A stretch of DNA of 64,000 nt. Source: Diaporthe sp. PMI_573 (lineage: Eukaryota; Ascomycota; Sordariomycetes; Diaporthales; Diaporthaceae). Where the stretch lies: the NCBI GenBank assembly GCA_021399435.1, contig JAJTUP010000043.1, positions 310,001 through 374,000 on the forward strand, in the 5' to 3' direction. This document shows, piece after piece, positions 33,142 to 43,133 of the stretch. Under the pieces are notes generated by a model that was given only the letters and a program-made list of their open reading frames with translations, did no database searches and was not told where the DNA came from. Within the stretch, counting starts at the first letter, position 1. Every line of letters begins with the position of its first letter. Position numbers and translations under genes: made by a program.

Positions 33142-33496
33142 ACGTGGTTCATCACATAGTGGTTTTTATCAGATAGTGGCGGATTTTTAGCAAGTCTACC
33201 AACTTTAGCCAACCCCAGCACCCACCCAGGGCGAAAAGATCAATACAAGCTGGCACGTATTGGTGCCAACTGCTTCTAATTGCTTATTTTCAATTGATTT
33301 TATTAGTTTAGAGGGGTTGGTGGGGCTGCAGTGCCAGTCTGAAGTGGCCGACTTTTGGTGGGAAAATCAGCTTCCCCACCAAAATGGAGCATTTCAGCCA
33401 TGCAAGATCAACCTCAATCTACACCAGCAAGACCAACTATTTGGGCGGTCCGCCGCGGACCGCTTAAAAATGTACTATTATACACTCAGAATCTGA

Positions 33497-33620
33497 CTAA
33501 ATAGACCCTTCTATATCTTTCTGACAAGTTGTTGCATAATGCCCAGTCTCGCCGCAGTTGCCACATCGTCGTTTGCTCGGTCCGCCGCGGACCGCCTCCT
33601 CTGCACCACCAACCACCTTC
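33497..33620 (-). pseudogene. Zinc-knuckle tail of the transposase, detached
   Basis: The minus frame gives RGGPSKRRCGNCGETGHYAT ending at a TAG, a CCHC knuckle. In element B the same tail is continuous with the transposase. Here it is separated from the transposase ORF by about 590 bases, and the transposase ends with an Asp-rich/basic tail instead. Confidence 0.7.
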
Positions 33621-34213
33621 CCCTCGACTCTTAATTTCTTGGCACGCTGCTGTTAGCACCCTGCTAGAAATTACGCCATTTTACTATGGCACGCACAACT
33701 TTGGCCTAACAAGCGGTCAAAAACGCGAAAACTTCGAAACTTGCTTTCGAGATCCGACAACTGCGCAAGCGACGAGACGACGCACCTCCTCGCGTGGCCA
33801 TCACGAACTTGGAGTAGACCTTGTCCCATCTATATCCAACGTTAGGGAAGGCGTGATGACTTCTTCCCCTCCGCGCAACGGCGAGGACTGCTACCCTCCT
33901 CCCCGCTCGACCTTCGAGGCCAACCGGCAACAGCGAGGACTACCACACCTCCCTGCTCGAAACGACACGACGGCGGTCGCTACACTACCCTGAGAGGTTT
34001 CCCCTACGAGGTTTCCCTCTCAGTTTTGGGGAATCCAGGTAGTAATGAAGCTTGGTGGAATGTTATGGACCTACAACTGGCGGTAGGAAAATAGCGAGAA
34101 CGGCTTTGGCTTAGCATCACTGGATGAGATTTGTCTAATGGGTTGACTTGATTGTTATAAAGGGGATATCCCTTACCTAGCTAGACACGCCCTGTACCCT
34201 CTGAGATCAAGGT

Positions 34214-35821
34214 CTAGTCGTACCGCTTGCGGTGCGGCCCCCGGCGTAAAACAATATCATCATCATCATCATCCTCGGCACCACCAGCCATTTCACCAGC
34301 CAGCCGCTTCCCCTTTTGTTTCTCTTCAATTATCACCTGGGAATCCTCAATACTAAGTGCTCCTCCCAGCTGCACTCGTGTTCTTTTGGCCCTCCGGCGT
34401 TTGGCGAGTGCTATGTTGGCGTCTTGAAGTGTGCGGATCTGCTCGCTCATCATGGTGAGTGAGTGCGCCATCACTTGTGCACCCTTCGCCAGCCGATCCA
34501 CTGCCTCCATAATTGGTGTAGGAGAGCTTCCCTGATGGGTAGATATCTTGCCCTTGATAAAACTTGATTGCTGGACAGTCTGCTGAGCATTGGAAGGTGT
34601 TTGTGACTCCCAGTTTCGGGGGGAAGCTGGTATAGATGGTAATGGAGTTTGTAGGCGGACATCCAGCTGGGAAATAACAGAATCTGGGTCCCATGGAGAA
34701 ATCCCAGCTCCTCTAAACCCAGATCTCATGTTTTCTTCTGTAAAGATCTTGTCGTGGGCTGCCTTGAATGCAATGAAGAACTCAGACTTGGTGATGTGGT
34801 TGATAGAGGCCCGGATGAAGAGATTGATCTCATCACCATATGCACGCTTCAATGGCGAGAATAATCCAACGTCTAGTGGCTGGAGTAGATGAGAGGAATG
34901 CGGTGGCATGCTGATAGGGATAATGTTGTGCTCTTTGCAGTACTGCTCAAACTCTGCTGATACATGGCTCTCATGGCCATCAAGGATAAGCATCCGGTAC
35001 GCACCCTTTGTCTGTTGCTTCGTATGCTTGTCGAAGTGCTGAATCCATTCAAGACCAGTCTTGTTATCTGTCCACCCATTTGGAGTAGGCTTGATGATCC
35101 AGCTTGGTGGGAAGCCTGACTCTGTTGTCCAGTTAGCAAGGTGGTAGGCGCCTTGCACGATGACGAACGGTGGGATACACCAGCCCTTCGCATTGATGCA
35201 TTCAATGACTGTCGCCCATTCTCGATTTCCAGGTTGTACAGATTTAGCCTTTCCATGTCGATCAGAACGTGTAACAACCATTGATGCGGTTATCACGCCC
35301 ATCATGAAGCCAGTCTCGTCAAAGTTGTATAGGTCGTCATCTGTGATCCCATACTTGGCCATCATGTTGCAGAGTAGGCGAAACCAGTTCCCAATAACCT
35401 CTGGATCTTCGCAGAGAGCCTTCTGATAGTCATAAGGTCGATTAAACTTGGTTTTCAAGCTTGGTTGTGCATCTATAAAGCGTCGTGCCCAGTGCTTGCC
35501 AACAGGCTTGCCATCACGCGATGCTAGCAGGAGGTTGGCCATATCTTCCACACCAGAAAGTCGCATTGGAAATCCTCGTGCATCTTGATCAATGAGATGC
35601 TGGACAAGCACTTGCTCTTCAATTAGTTCAAGTTTATGGTCGTTGACGCGTTTTGTTTCGCGTGTTGCTCGGTTGTTCATCCTGTGCTTAAGAGTTGAGC
35701 AAGGGACGTTAAAGATCCGCGCAGCCTGGGCAGCGCTTAAGGGTTTTTTGCGGTTTGTTTTGGATTTCTTGATAGCTTGAAGGGCTAGAAGGATCTTATC
35801 TTCTTTGGAATAAATTGGCAT
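34214..35821 (-). CDS. Pogo/Fot1-type DDE transposase (element A)
   Basis: 535 residues from an ATG. Residues 5-60 form a psq-type HTH (LALQAIKKSKTN, AARIFNVPCSTL). A CENP-B-type HTH with GKHWARRF follows at about 115. The DDE_1 core has three Asp: YNFDETGF, LILDGHESH and LQPLDVG. The C-terminal part has a coiled-coil-like region (HSLTMMSEQIRTLQDANIA) and a basic RRRAKRT. Such enzymes cut and paste at TA sites. The frame is intact, but the CCHC tail found in element B is missing; the protein ends in a six-Asp run plus RKRYD. Activity cannot be judged. Confidence 0.9.
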   Translation of the reverse strand: MPIYSKEDKILLALQAIKKSKTNRKKPLSAAQAARIFNVPCSTLKHRMNNRATRETKRVNDHKLELIEEQVLVQHLIDQDARGFPMRLSGVEDMANLLLASRDGKPVGKHWARRFIDAQPSLKTKFNRPYDYQKALCEDPEVIGNWFRLLCNMMAKYGITDDDLYNFDETGFMMGVITASMVVTRSDRHGKAKSVQPGNREWATVIECINAKGWCIPPFVIVQGAYHLANWTTESGFPPSWIIKPTPNGWTDNKTGLEWIQHFDKHTKQQTKGAYRMLILDGHESHVSAEFEQYCKEHNIIPISMPPHSSHLLQPLDVGLFSPLKRAYGDEINLFIRASINHITKSEFFIAFKAAHDKIFTEENMRSGFRGAGISPWDPDSVISQLDVRLQTPLPSIPASPRNWESQTPSNAQQTVQQSSFIKGKISTHQGSSPTPIMEAVDRLAKGAQVMAHSLTMMSEQIRTLQDANIALAKRRRAKRTRVQLGGALSIEDSQVIIEEKQKGKRLAGEMAGGAEDDDDDDIVLRRGPHRKRYD

Positions 35822-36141
35822 TGTGGATGCTGAGTTTTAGCGTATTGAATAGTTAAGTAGTTAGAGTGATGCGAGACTAACGCGAAAAATGGGGACGCGA
35901 TCTGCACCAAAAACAAACCCGCCCACCAAAACTTTAAACTTTCAGACTGGCACTGCAGCCCTCCAACCACTCCAAATTAATAGAACGAATTGTACATAAG
36001 CAATTGGGACCAGTTCGCACCAATTGGTGCCAATTTCAATTGATTTGTTCACCCTGGGTGGGTGCTAGGGTCAGCTGAAGTTGGCAAAGTTAGCAAAAGT
36101 GCGCGGGTAGGTGATATGCGCGGCTGGGTGGTAAACCACGT

Positions 36142-36371
36142 TATGCATTCTTGTCATTTAGCAATCGTCAGCGCCCTAATTCAGCGTTTGGCAAGCCCCG
36201 CACTTGACTTGGCCCCCAAAATCCGTTCTGGCCCTGACCCTGCCACCCCAACTTCGCAACTTCCTCATTCCTCGGAAACTTTTGGATCATGAATTGATTC
36301 GAGTACCTGAAATAATAAATTAATTCATTTTCCTTTTATACCCAAACTTCGTTCCTCAAGGCTCTTTTATG
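36142..36371. other. No gene recognised
   Basis: Short AT-rich spacer between transposon A and the hairpin cluster. Confidence 0.4.
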
Positions 36372-36472
36372 GCAAACCGCTTGCGGTTTGCGTCACCTGT
36401 TGTTGAGAAAGGTGACGGACCACCTCGGACAGAGAGAGATCTACTCAGGTGGTGGAAATCCACCACCTGAGT
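36372..36472 (+). repeat. Cluster of three hairpins
   Basis: Three inverted repeats lie in 101 bases. The first is GCAAACCGC-TT-GCGGTTTGC (36372-36391). The second is GTCACCT..AGGTGAC (36392-36416). The third is a perfect 14-base stem with a 2-base loop (36443-36472, arm ACTCAGGTGGTGGA). The first two abut. It may be the end of a small transposon or a structured RNA leader of the gene starting at 36735. Confidence 0.8.
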
Positions 36473-36734
36473 GGGCCCGATTTGTCGAGGCCTCATTGGC
36501 TTAGTAGAGAACTGAGATGGGGTGGACCTTGCTAGCGGCAAGGGACTGGGCAACCGGACGTCTGTCCAGCTTACTCAGCATAGTTCGGCGAATGGTCAGC
36601 TGTTATTCTGGACCTCCCTTCTCTCAATTTCTTTCTCTGCAACTTCTTTCTCCCCAACAGGATGGCATGCTCTGATCGACTTTTTGACCTCACATTCCAC
36701 TACTGTTGTTCCGCCATCTCCTATAGCCCACGGA

Positions 36735-37365
36735 ATGGCTCATCTTACGCGAGAGGAGCTCAAAACCATCGAGCAAAATCCTCTCGGCGACACGCTGAGC
36801 GGCGTCCGTGAAGCATTGCGCGAAGCGGAACCAAACACTCCCGGTGAAGCGTCTGAGTCAGATGACAGCGCAGACTCGCCAGAACGACCTCGGCTGTTCG
36901 TGGCGGCGATTGGCAAATTGCTCTCTATCTTCTCTGCATCCGAAGTTGCTTTATCACTGGCTTCGAGAACGGGCAGAGACTTCTTGGCCTCTGACCTTTT
37001 GGTCGTTCGCTCACAGCTCCAGAAGGGCGGCCTTGAATACAAGCACTTTCGCCCGTTATCGCAGCTTGTGATCAAGCAAGCACCCGACTCTGACATTTGG
37101 GCTGCCGTCGTCGGCCTTATCCGAGCAATCTCCCACTCCACTCCTCCGCCGAGTCTCCCGCCATCCTTCGAAACTCCCATCACCCATTCGTCCGCGTCGC
37201 AGCAGGGATCGGAACAAACGCGGCGTAAAATCGAGCCTCGCGTATTCGAAGAGATTCGTCACTGTACACATCGTGCAGTCGGAGGATTCCACGAGAAATA
37301 TTTTGAAGGCCATAAATGGGATGGGCGAGCCAAGCGAATCTGGCAGAGCACCAAGAGCCGCTACA
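36735..37365 (+). pseudogene. FunK1-type fungal kinase, N-terminal part only
   Basis: The ATG at 36735 starts MAHLTREELKTIEQNPLGD. It continues with an acidic Ser/Asp stretch, VALSLASRTGRDFLASDLLV, LSQLVIKQAPDSDIW, SSASQQGSEQTRRK and FEEIRHCTHRAVGGFHEKYF. This is the conserved N-terminal region of a large fungal family whose C-terminal part is a FunK1 kinase-like domain. At about 37365 the sequence turns into antisense hAT transposase and stops at 37394. The kinase domain is absent. Confidence 0.6.
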
Positions 37366-37389
37366 GCGACAGCGTTCTGATACTCATCA

Positions 37390-37886
37390 AATAGGGTGGG
37401 AAGCTCGGGATCCTCATGTTCGTCTTCCCATGCAAGAAACGAGTTCTTCACTAGTGGCTTTTCAACCAAGGACTGGGCTGATGACTCTGCTGACTTGGCG
37501 ACTGGTGCGTAACGAGACTTCCAGAGATCTTCTACGGCAGTCTTATTGCTCTCAATCCACTCAGGATGTTCCTCCCAGGTAGTGTCAAAGTAGTGCCACT
37601 TTCGATGAGGGCTGAGGACAATAGCTGCAACATAAGCAGATGACCGCTCTGTAAGAGTGTAATATGCGTCGAGTTTCGCCCACCCAGCATCAATACAAGG
37701 CGCCATAAAAGCGTCATCTGCGTACTCGATTCGTGCAGTCTCAAATTTGCTAAGCAGGAAGTCCATTATTGGTAGCGTTCGATCGATTGTGTGCGCGTGA
37801 CCTTCTGCAGCCTTAGTGGCATCGGTGAATGATTTGAGGAAGTTGCAGATTTTTTTCAGCTCAGCCCAGTCTTGCTCGGAAACTAG
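37390..37886 (-). pseudogene. hAT transposase C-terminal fragment
   Basis: The minus frame reads KKICNFLKSFTDATKAAEGH, MDFLLSKFETARIEYADD, AYYTLTERSSAYVAAIVLSP and HRKWHYFDTTWEEHPEWI, the C-terminal part of fungal hAT transposases before the dimerisation motif. It ends near 37390, where the FunK1 antisense begins. No ATG or terminal repeat belongs to it. Confidence 0.65.
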
Positions 37887-38603
37887 GACCTATTAGTGTT
37901 GTCCTCTCAGTTGGATATTTCCACACCAACGGTCGGTTGGGGCCAGAACCAGCGTTTGGTGAGAAGGAACGCCGGGAAGGAGCGAGGGACGAGATCGTGA
38001 GGGTGTCCTTCGCTTGAGGGAAGGGGTGGCGATGGGGAAGGCGCGATGGTGCGTACCGTTGAACAGTCGGCCCTTCACGTAGGAGGTCGTCGTCGGCACA
38101 AGCGGGTTTGTACGGGCGGCGGTTGCTTCTCGTGATACTTCGTGACGAAGTGCTCGGCTTGCCCGAGGGCTATCGTCAGGAAGGAGCTTTCCGGTCTTCA
38201 ACGGCTGGATCTCGAGTGATAGCTGTGCCTGCCGGCCTGGGTACCGGCTAGGGTAGTTGCTTCCTGTTGATCGTAGCGTAGATATCGCGGTCCACTTCGG
38301 CGGCTTTCCGACTGCTCACGGCTGACGGGGTCGACGAGGTTCTCGCGATGGATCTACCTCTTCGGACCTAGCTGTCAGGGACTGACGGGGTAGTCAATCA
38401 CTGATCAGTGTTGGTTCGGCCCTGATGCCGTAGGTCAGGGGTCTTTGCACGTGCAAATAGGGGCGAGCAAAAGCCGTACATTCTGGGTACGGGTTCGATT
38501 CTTGCTACGGAAGGAAGAAAGGAAGCCATTGCCATTGTGGGCGCCGAAGCACTTGGTGTAGTAGCCAGCGCTTCTGCTGACTAAGCCAGACCGGCCCTTC
38601 TGA
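37887..38603. other. No gene recognised
   Basis: GC-rich sequence with repeated GACGGGGT/TGACGGGG words; it could be gypsy-related leader or gag DNA but shows no supported feature. Confidence 0.3.
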
Positions 38604-39435
38604 TTGGTCACAGCCGGGCCGGGCGTGTGGCCCCCTGAATTGCCCTCAAACCCACAGATACCTTGGTTAAGAAAGAACAACCCTCGAATTGACTGGATCA
38701 CTGGCCAGATCTACTGGGAGAACCCCGTCCCCCCGGAAGACGAGACAGTCAGAAAAACCGAGGATGAGCAGAGCTTAGTCCCTGAGGACAGCACAAGGAC
38801 GTGCGCTCAAACAAGCCCAGCGACCACCTCTCGAGAAGGAGAGAAGGACTCAGTCCCAAGGCAGGTTCAGAAGAAGCCACTCCACGAGTCAGACGAACGA
38901 ACGCAGCAGCGACAGCGACAGAACAATCGCCAACGACAAGTCCTGCTAGCAGCACAGGAACATATCAGAGAAATCCGACAGAAACATCGAGCGGCACACG
39001 AAGCCAGACAGACAAAACAACGAACAATCGCGGTTACCTCAGCGACGGGAACCTCACGACAAGCGAAAAGGAATCGAAAAATCAGCATCAGAAAGAAAGT
39101 CAAAACTTTACTCAAAAGATTTGTGGCCTACCTCCGGAAGGCACGAGAAGCGAAGAAGGATCCACAAGACTTCATTCCTCAGGAATACCGCAAGTACAAG
39201 AAGCCGTTCTCAGCTACACTTGAAACCGGACTACCTGAGCACAGTCAGTGGGCTCATGAGATACCTCTCAAAAAAGGGACATCACCGAAGTATTCCAAGA
39301 TCTACAGCCTCAACGCAGATGAACTCAAGAAACTCAAGAAATACCTCGAGGAGAATCTTGCGAAAGGACACATCAGACCATCAACCTCGCCAGCAGGATA
39401 TCCGATCCTCTTTGTACCAAAGAAGAACGGGAAGC
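38604..39435 (+). pseudogene. Ty3/gypsy pol fragment (protease/RT border)
   Basis: The frame opens with IPWLRKNNPRIDWITGQIYW, the end of a gypsy protease domain. A long Gln/Arg/Lys-rich linker follows, then the start of RT: LPEHSQWAHEIPLKKG, SKIYSLNADELKKLKKYLEE and TSPAGYPILFVPKKNGKL. It stops being gypsy-like exactly before the expected RLCVDYR motif, where the EBP fragment begins. The first codon is TTG; no ATG or LTR is attached. Confidence 0.75.
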
Positions 39436-39978
39436 TTTCACCTGTTCTTCGAAGGTATTTCTGCCGTAACCGTTGGTTCCCAAACTGAATTCTTTTTAAC
39501 GCCGCCTCGTTCATCAACACCAGGCTATTTTGCTTACCACAACGGCGATATGCCGGCGCGTATCGACCTCTTTGGGCAGCTGTGGAAGGAGTATGCCAAA
39601 TCCGACCGCCGCTACTTGTCGCGCGACTCCTTCGTCGTATGCATGGAGACAGTGACGGCGGTTGCCTGGGGCCCCCTCTCCTTTGCGGTCGGCTGGCTCG
39701 TCATCAAGGACAGCCCCCTCCGTCACCCGCTACAGATAATCGTCAGCCTGGGCCAGTTGTACGGCGATGTCCTGTATTACGCGACGTTCTTCTTCGACGA
39801 GTCAGTCTACGGCGCCGTCTATTGCAGGCCGGAGTCGTTCTATTTCTGGGCCTACTTCGTCATGCTTAATGGGTTCTGGGTCGTCATCCCTGGATGGCTC
39901 ATCATCCAGAGCACCATCGAAAGCACCAAGGCATTCCGCTTCGCACAGGAGACTGTGAAGCAGGGGTCGCCGAACTAA
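39436..39978 (+). pseudogene. EBP/EXPERA sterol-isomerase-like, 5'-truncated
   Basis: A short exon end reading SFHLFFEG (to 39452) is followed by a 69-base intron (39453-39521, GTATTT..ACCAG). The last exon starts YFAYHNGD and contains FGQLWKEYAKSDRRYL, CMETVTAVAWGPLSF, HPLQIIVSLGQLYGDVLYYA and a YCRPESFYFWAYFVM helix. This is the EXPERA domain of emopamil-binding proteins (delta8-delta7 sterol isomerases of the ER), with the acidic residues of the FFEG and MET motifs present. The first transmembrane helices are missing, replaced by gypsy sequence. The rest is open to its stop, so this is a recent truncation. Confidence 0.7.
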
Positions 39979-40166
39979 TTGCCAAATTCCCTCAATGAGC
40001 ACTATCCAAGGCGGCTTTTCTATGTCATTGACCGCATGAGGATAGTTGAGCAGTGGCGATATCAAAATAAACTGTTATGTGATGAGGCTATTATAAACGT
40101 ATCGCTTACAAGACTGGGGAAACAGGAAGTCAAGGTCAGGTTGGCAAACAGAGAGAGACACAACGG

Positions 40167-42365
40167 TTGACGCTCGTAGAATACTTGGGAGACTCGCACG
40201 TCCTCACATACGCAAAACTGACTGTCGAAACGAACCCCAATCTAACCTCAAAGGGCTCCATCACCAACCCGCGCGATAAATGGTGCCCCAACGAGCTGGC
40301 ACCGTGGGCCGACTTCCTTGACGAACAGAAAGATGTTTTCGGAGCCCTCTTCGCCACATTTCCCACCGAGCGACGCCTCTTCGAGAATCGAGCTTTTCTC
40401 ATTGGTTTAGGGGAAAGGATTGCCCGCCGGCCGATAGCAGATGAAAAGATGCTGGAAAGGTTCCTGCACGAGACCGTCGAGGATCCAGTCCGAGCCGTCG
40501 TAGAGGAGCTCAAGCTGGTCGAGGATGTCAGGAGTGTCTTTGACCTTGGCAACGGCATCGTCTTCGAGAACCATCCTCATGCGATCAGCGACGTGGCTGA
40601 GGAGATCGTCGAGAGAGAGGGACCGCCAGCGCTACCACAGACGCCCGACCACCGACGAGACCTAGGCCTACTACGGCCCGATCAGATTTGCATATATCGA
40701 TCCGACGATGATCTACCGGAGTGGCGCCGCATGCTACACGTCGAAGAGTACAAGCCACCCCACAAGCTGTCCCTTCCGCTACTTCGCGCCGGCCTCCGCC
40801 CTATGAACATCTACAAAGAGGTGGTCAACCGAAAGACGATCCCGATATCAACGGATACCAAAGCGCGATTCCAATACAACGCGGAAAGGCTGACAGCGGC
40901 CGCCGTAACGCAGACGTACCACTACATGATCGAAAGCGGCCTCGAGCATGGGGTTTTGACCACCGGCGAAGCCTTTATATTCTTCAAGATTGACTGGGAC
41001 TATCCCCAAAGACTTCAATATCACCTTGCTGAGCCTGTCCCGGAGGTTCTGGCACATCCGGAAAACGCTCACCTCTGCACGGCAGTCGCCCAGTATCTAG
41101 CCTTCACGCTCATGGCACTGGGTTCGCCTGGCGAACGCCGTGGACATGGCCAGGAGGAACGCGGCAAGGCCATGAAGGGGCTGAAGACATGGACTGTAGA
41201 TTTCGAAAGCACGTTACGCTCCATCCCCCGAGACGAGCGAACGGTGTCGCCGGACGACTCATCTGAGTACCGCCCTACTACCTACAAAGACGTTGATCGG
41301 ACACCATCCGTTCCCCGAAAGCGAACCAGGCGGGCCGTTGCAGCCGAGGTTGGCGACAGTATGCTACGGCGGGATGACAGGCACGAGCCATCGGACGACG
41401 AGTCAGCGCCAGGACCGCCGGATACGCCCACGCCGAGCGCGCCTAGTGCCAGACCGGGGTCGCGACGGAGTGAACGGATAGCGCTTCGGCTTCAGTCAAG
41501 CGGCGGAGAAAGTGGTCAAGGCCAAGGTCGACAGTACTGTACGCAACAATGTCTTCTCCGTCTCAAGAAAGGCGGTTATCTGGACCTGAAGTGCCCGAAT
41601 GCAGACCTCCATAAAGCGACTGCCGGCGAAAACCGTGGCCCCAATGGTCGTATCCTCCATCCAATATCCTACCAGGAATGGCTTGAACATCTCAGAGAAC
41701 AACTGGTCTACTCCCTTGACGACGGAATTGTCCCGCTGGGGATAGGTGGAGCGCGCGGGGTGCTTTTCCAGGTGACCTTGCTAAAGTATGGCTACACTTT
41801 CGTCAGCAAAGGCACGGTACGGGCTTTCATCCCAGACCTTCAACACGAAGCTACAGCGTACAAACGGTGCAGGTCATGCCAGGGTGAGAACGTTCCAGTT
41901 TTCTTGGGGGAAATTGATCTCAGGTCGATGCACAAAACGTACTATTATGCACACCGGGTGTATGTGGTATACATGGCATTCATGTCATGGGGCGGACACT
42001 GCGTGGGCAAAGTCCAGCTTGGTAATAACGGGATCAGGCAACTTGAGGCCAAGACACGGACATCATTGACCGCTCTACATCGAAGAGGCGTGATCCACAA
42101 GGATATACGAGCGGCCAACATTTTATATGATCCACGAACTGACAATGTCTTGTTGATCGACTTTGAGCGAGCTGTGCTGCTCGACAAACCACGGTGTGCG
42201 TTAGCACCGTTAGTACCAAACAAACGGAAATCGAGGTCAGGTGCGTTGCAGGATACGAAGGTGACAGGACCGGCAGGTGACCGAGGACGATCAGAGCAAG
42301 GACGTCGAAAGGACCTTGCGATGTTGCAGGCTGTGTTTGGGTCGACACACTCTGCTTATGTCTGA
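40167..42365 (+). pseudogene. Nuclease-like plus kinase-like fusion, N-truncated
   Basis: 732 codons open without interruption, but the first codon is TTG and the frame runs back to 40086 with no ATG. The family's usual N-terminus of roughly 80-100 residues is missing. Residues 171-196 contain PD and E-x-K (RPDQICIY, HVEEYKPPHK), the pattern of a PD-(D/E)XK nuclease fold. A Pro/Asp-rich linker lies at about 380-450. The C-terminal part has VIHKDIRAANILYD and LLIDFERA, equivalent to the kinase HRD and DFG loops. Large fungal proteins of this build are common and unstudied; nuclease/kinase fusions resemble the Crinkler-RHS class of effectors. The catalytic residues seen are intact. Confidence 0.65.
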
Positions 42366-42520
42366 GGGGGGAGGAGCCGAGATACTATATAATAGGTTGG
42401 ATACCCTAGAAGCTTAACATCGCCGTTCCTCAAGGTGTAAACAGCAGGCAGCGACTAAGGAGGTTGAGGCTGGCTGGAAGTGCTTCGGTGGCATTCAGGC
42501 TTGTCAACAAATAAATCGAA
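42366..42520. other. Spacer
   Basis: 3' flank of the preceding gene; nothing recognised. Confidence 0.4.
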
Positions 42521-42634
42521 TTCAAATGAATCCAGATAAATCCAAATCAAATCAAATCAAATCGAGAAAAACCTTATCCAAATCAAATCAAATTACAAGG
42601 GCCGATTTGATTTGGATATTTGGATTCATTTGAA
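42521..42634 (+). repeat. hAT subterminal inverted repeat
   Basis: The left arm (TTCAAATGAATCCA.. to ..CCAAATCAAATC, 42521-42553) and right arm (GATTTGATTTGG.. to ..ATTCATTTGAA, 42604-42634) are inverted copies. They enclose more AAATCAAATC repeats. Such AAATC-type subterminal repeats are typical next to fungal hAT ends, and the hAT N-terminus follows at 42741. Confidence 0.7.
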
Positions 42635-42740
42635 TAAAATATTGGCCAATCACCGCTTGTCACTCCTTGTCCCCAGGACAAGTTGACCCACTCCTGGCAA
42701 ACTCTGTCCTTTTTTTTCGTCCGCCATCTACGAAGTACAA

Positions 42741-43133
42741 ATGGCCCCATCTACGAATTCCGATAACCCAGCAGCGCTGCTTTCAACTACTCCTTCTATC
42801 GCCAACAGCGATCTCGACACCACGACCGACTTCAATCGATCCGATATCAATAGAGAGGCAGCTACAGACACTTCCTCCTCGGCCGACTACACCGGCTACG
42901 AAGGCATCGATTGGAATCGCCTTTCAGGGTATTGCATCAGCAAGCACAGAAGACGGCAGCGGACGGGATGGGTGTGGGAGCATGGATTCGATATCGAGAA
43001 AGACGGCTCCGGTCGCCGATTCTGGCTCTGGTGGAATGATCTCGATTCCATCCTGGGCTGCCTGGTCGGCTCCCCAAACTGCCCCGGGGGCTGGGGGTTG
43101 CCTGAGTTTCTTTTTTTTTTCCCCTTAGTTTAG
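42741..43133 (+). pseudogene. hAT transposase N-terminus, truncated
   Basis: An ATG starts a Ser/Thr/Asp-rich leader, then YEGIDWNRLSGYCISKHR, GWVWEHGFDIEKDG and RRFWLW. This is the first half of the BED-type finger used by fungal hAT transposases. Where Cys-x2-Cys is expected the sequence changes to WWNDLDS and becomes unrelated, ending in a T-rich stretch. Another frame here (42667-43128) is a shadow. Confidence 0.6.

Larger units (their letters stand above)
33142..36141 (-). mobile_element. Pogo/Fot1-type DNA transposon A
   Basis: 3,000 bases flanked by TA on both sides (33140-33141 and 36142-36143). The ends are inverted: both begin ACGTGGTT, and the inner parts share GCTAA/AGCAA, CCAACTT and an inner CAGC(A)CCCACCCAGGG block. 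The arms have diverged in between. It carries one transposase gene on the minus strand. About 600 bases between the transposase stop (34214) and a separate zinc-knuckle remnant (about 33620) have no counterpart in element B and account for the greater length. Confidence 0.8.

Noticed and set aside
38440..38515. tRNA gene suggested by GGTTCGATTC
   Set aside because: The flanking bases do not form a T-stem or acceptor stem, and no matching A-box cloverleaf was found.
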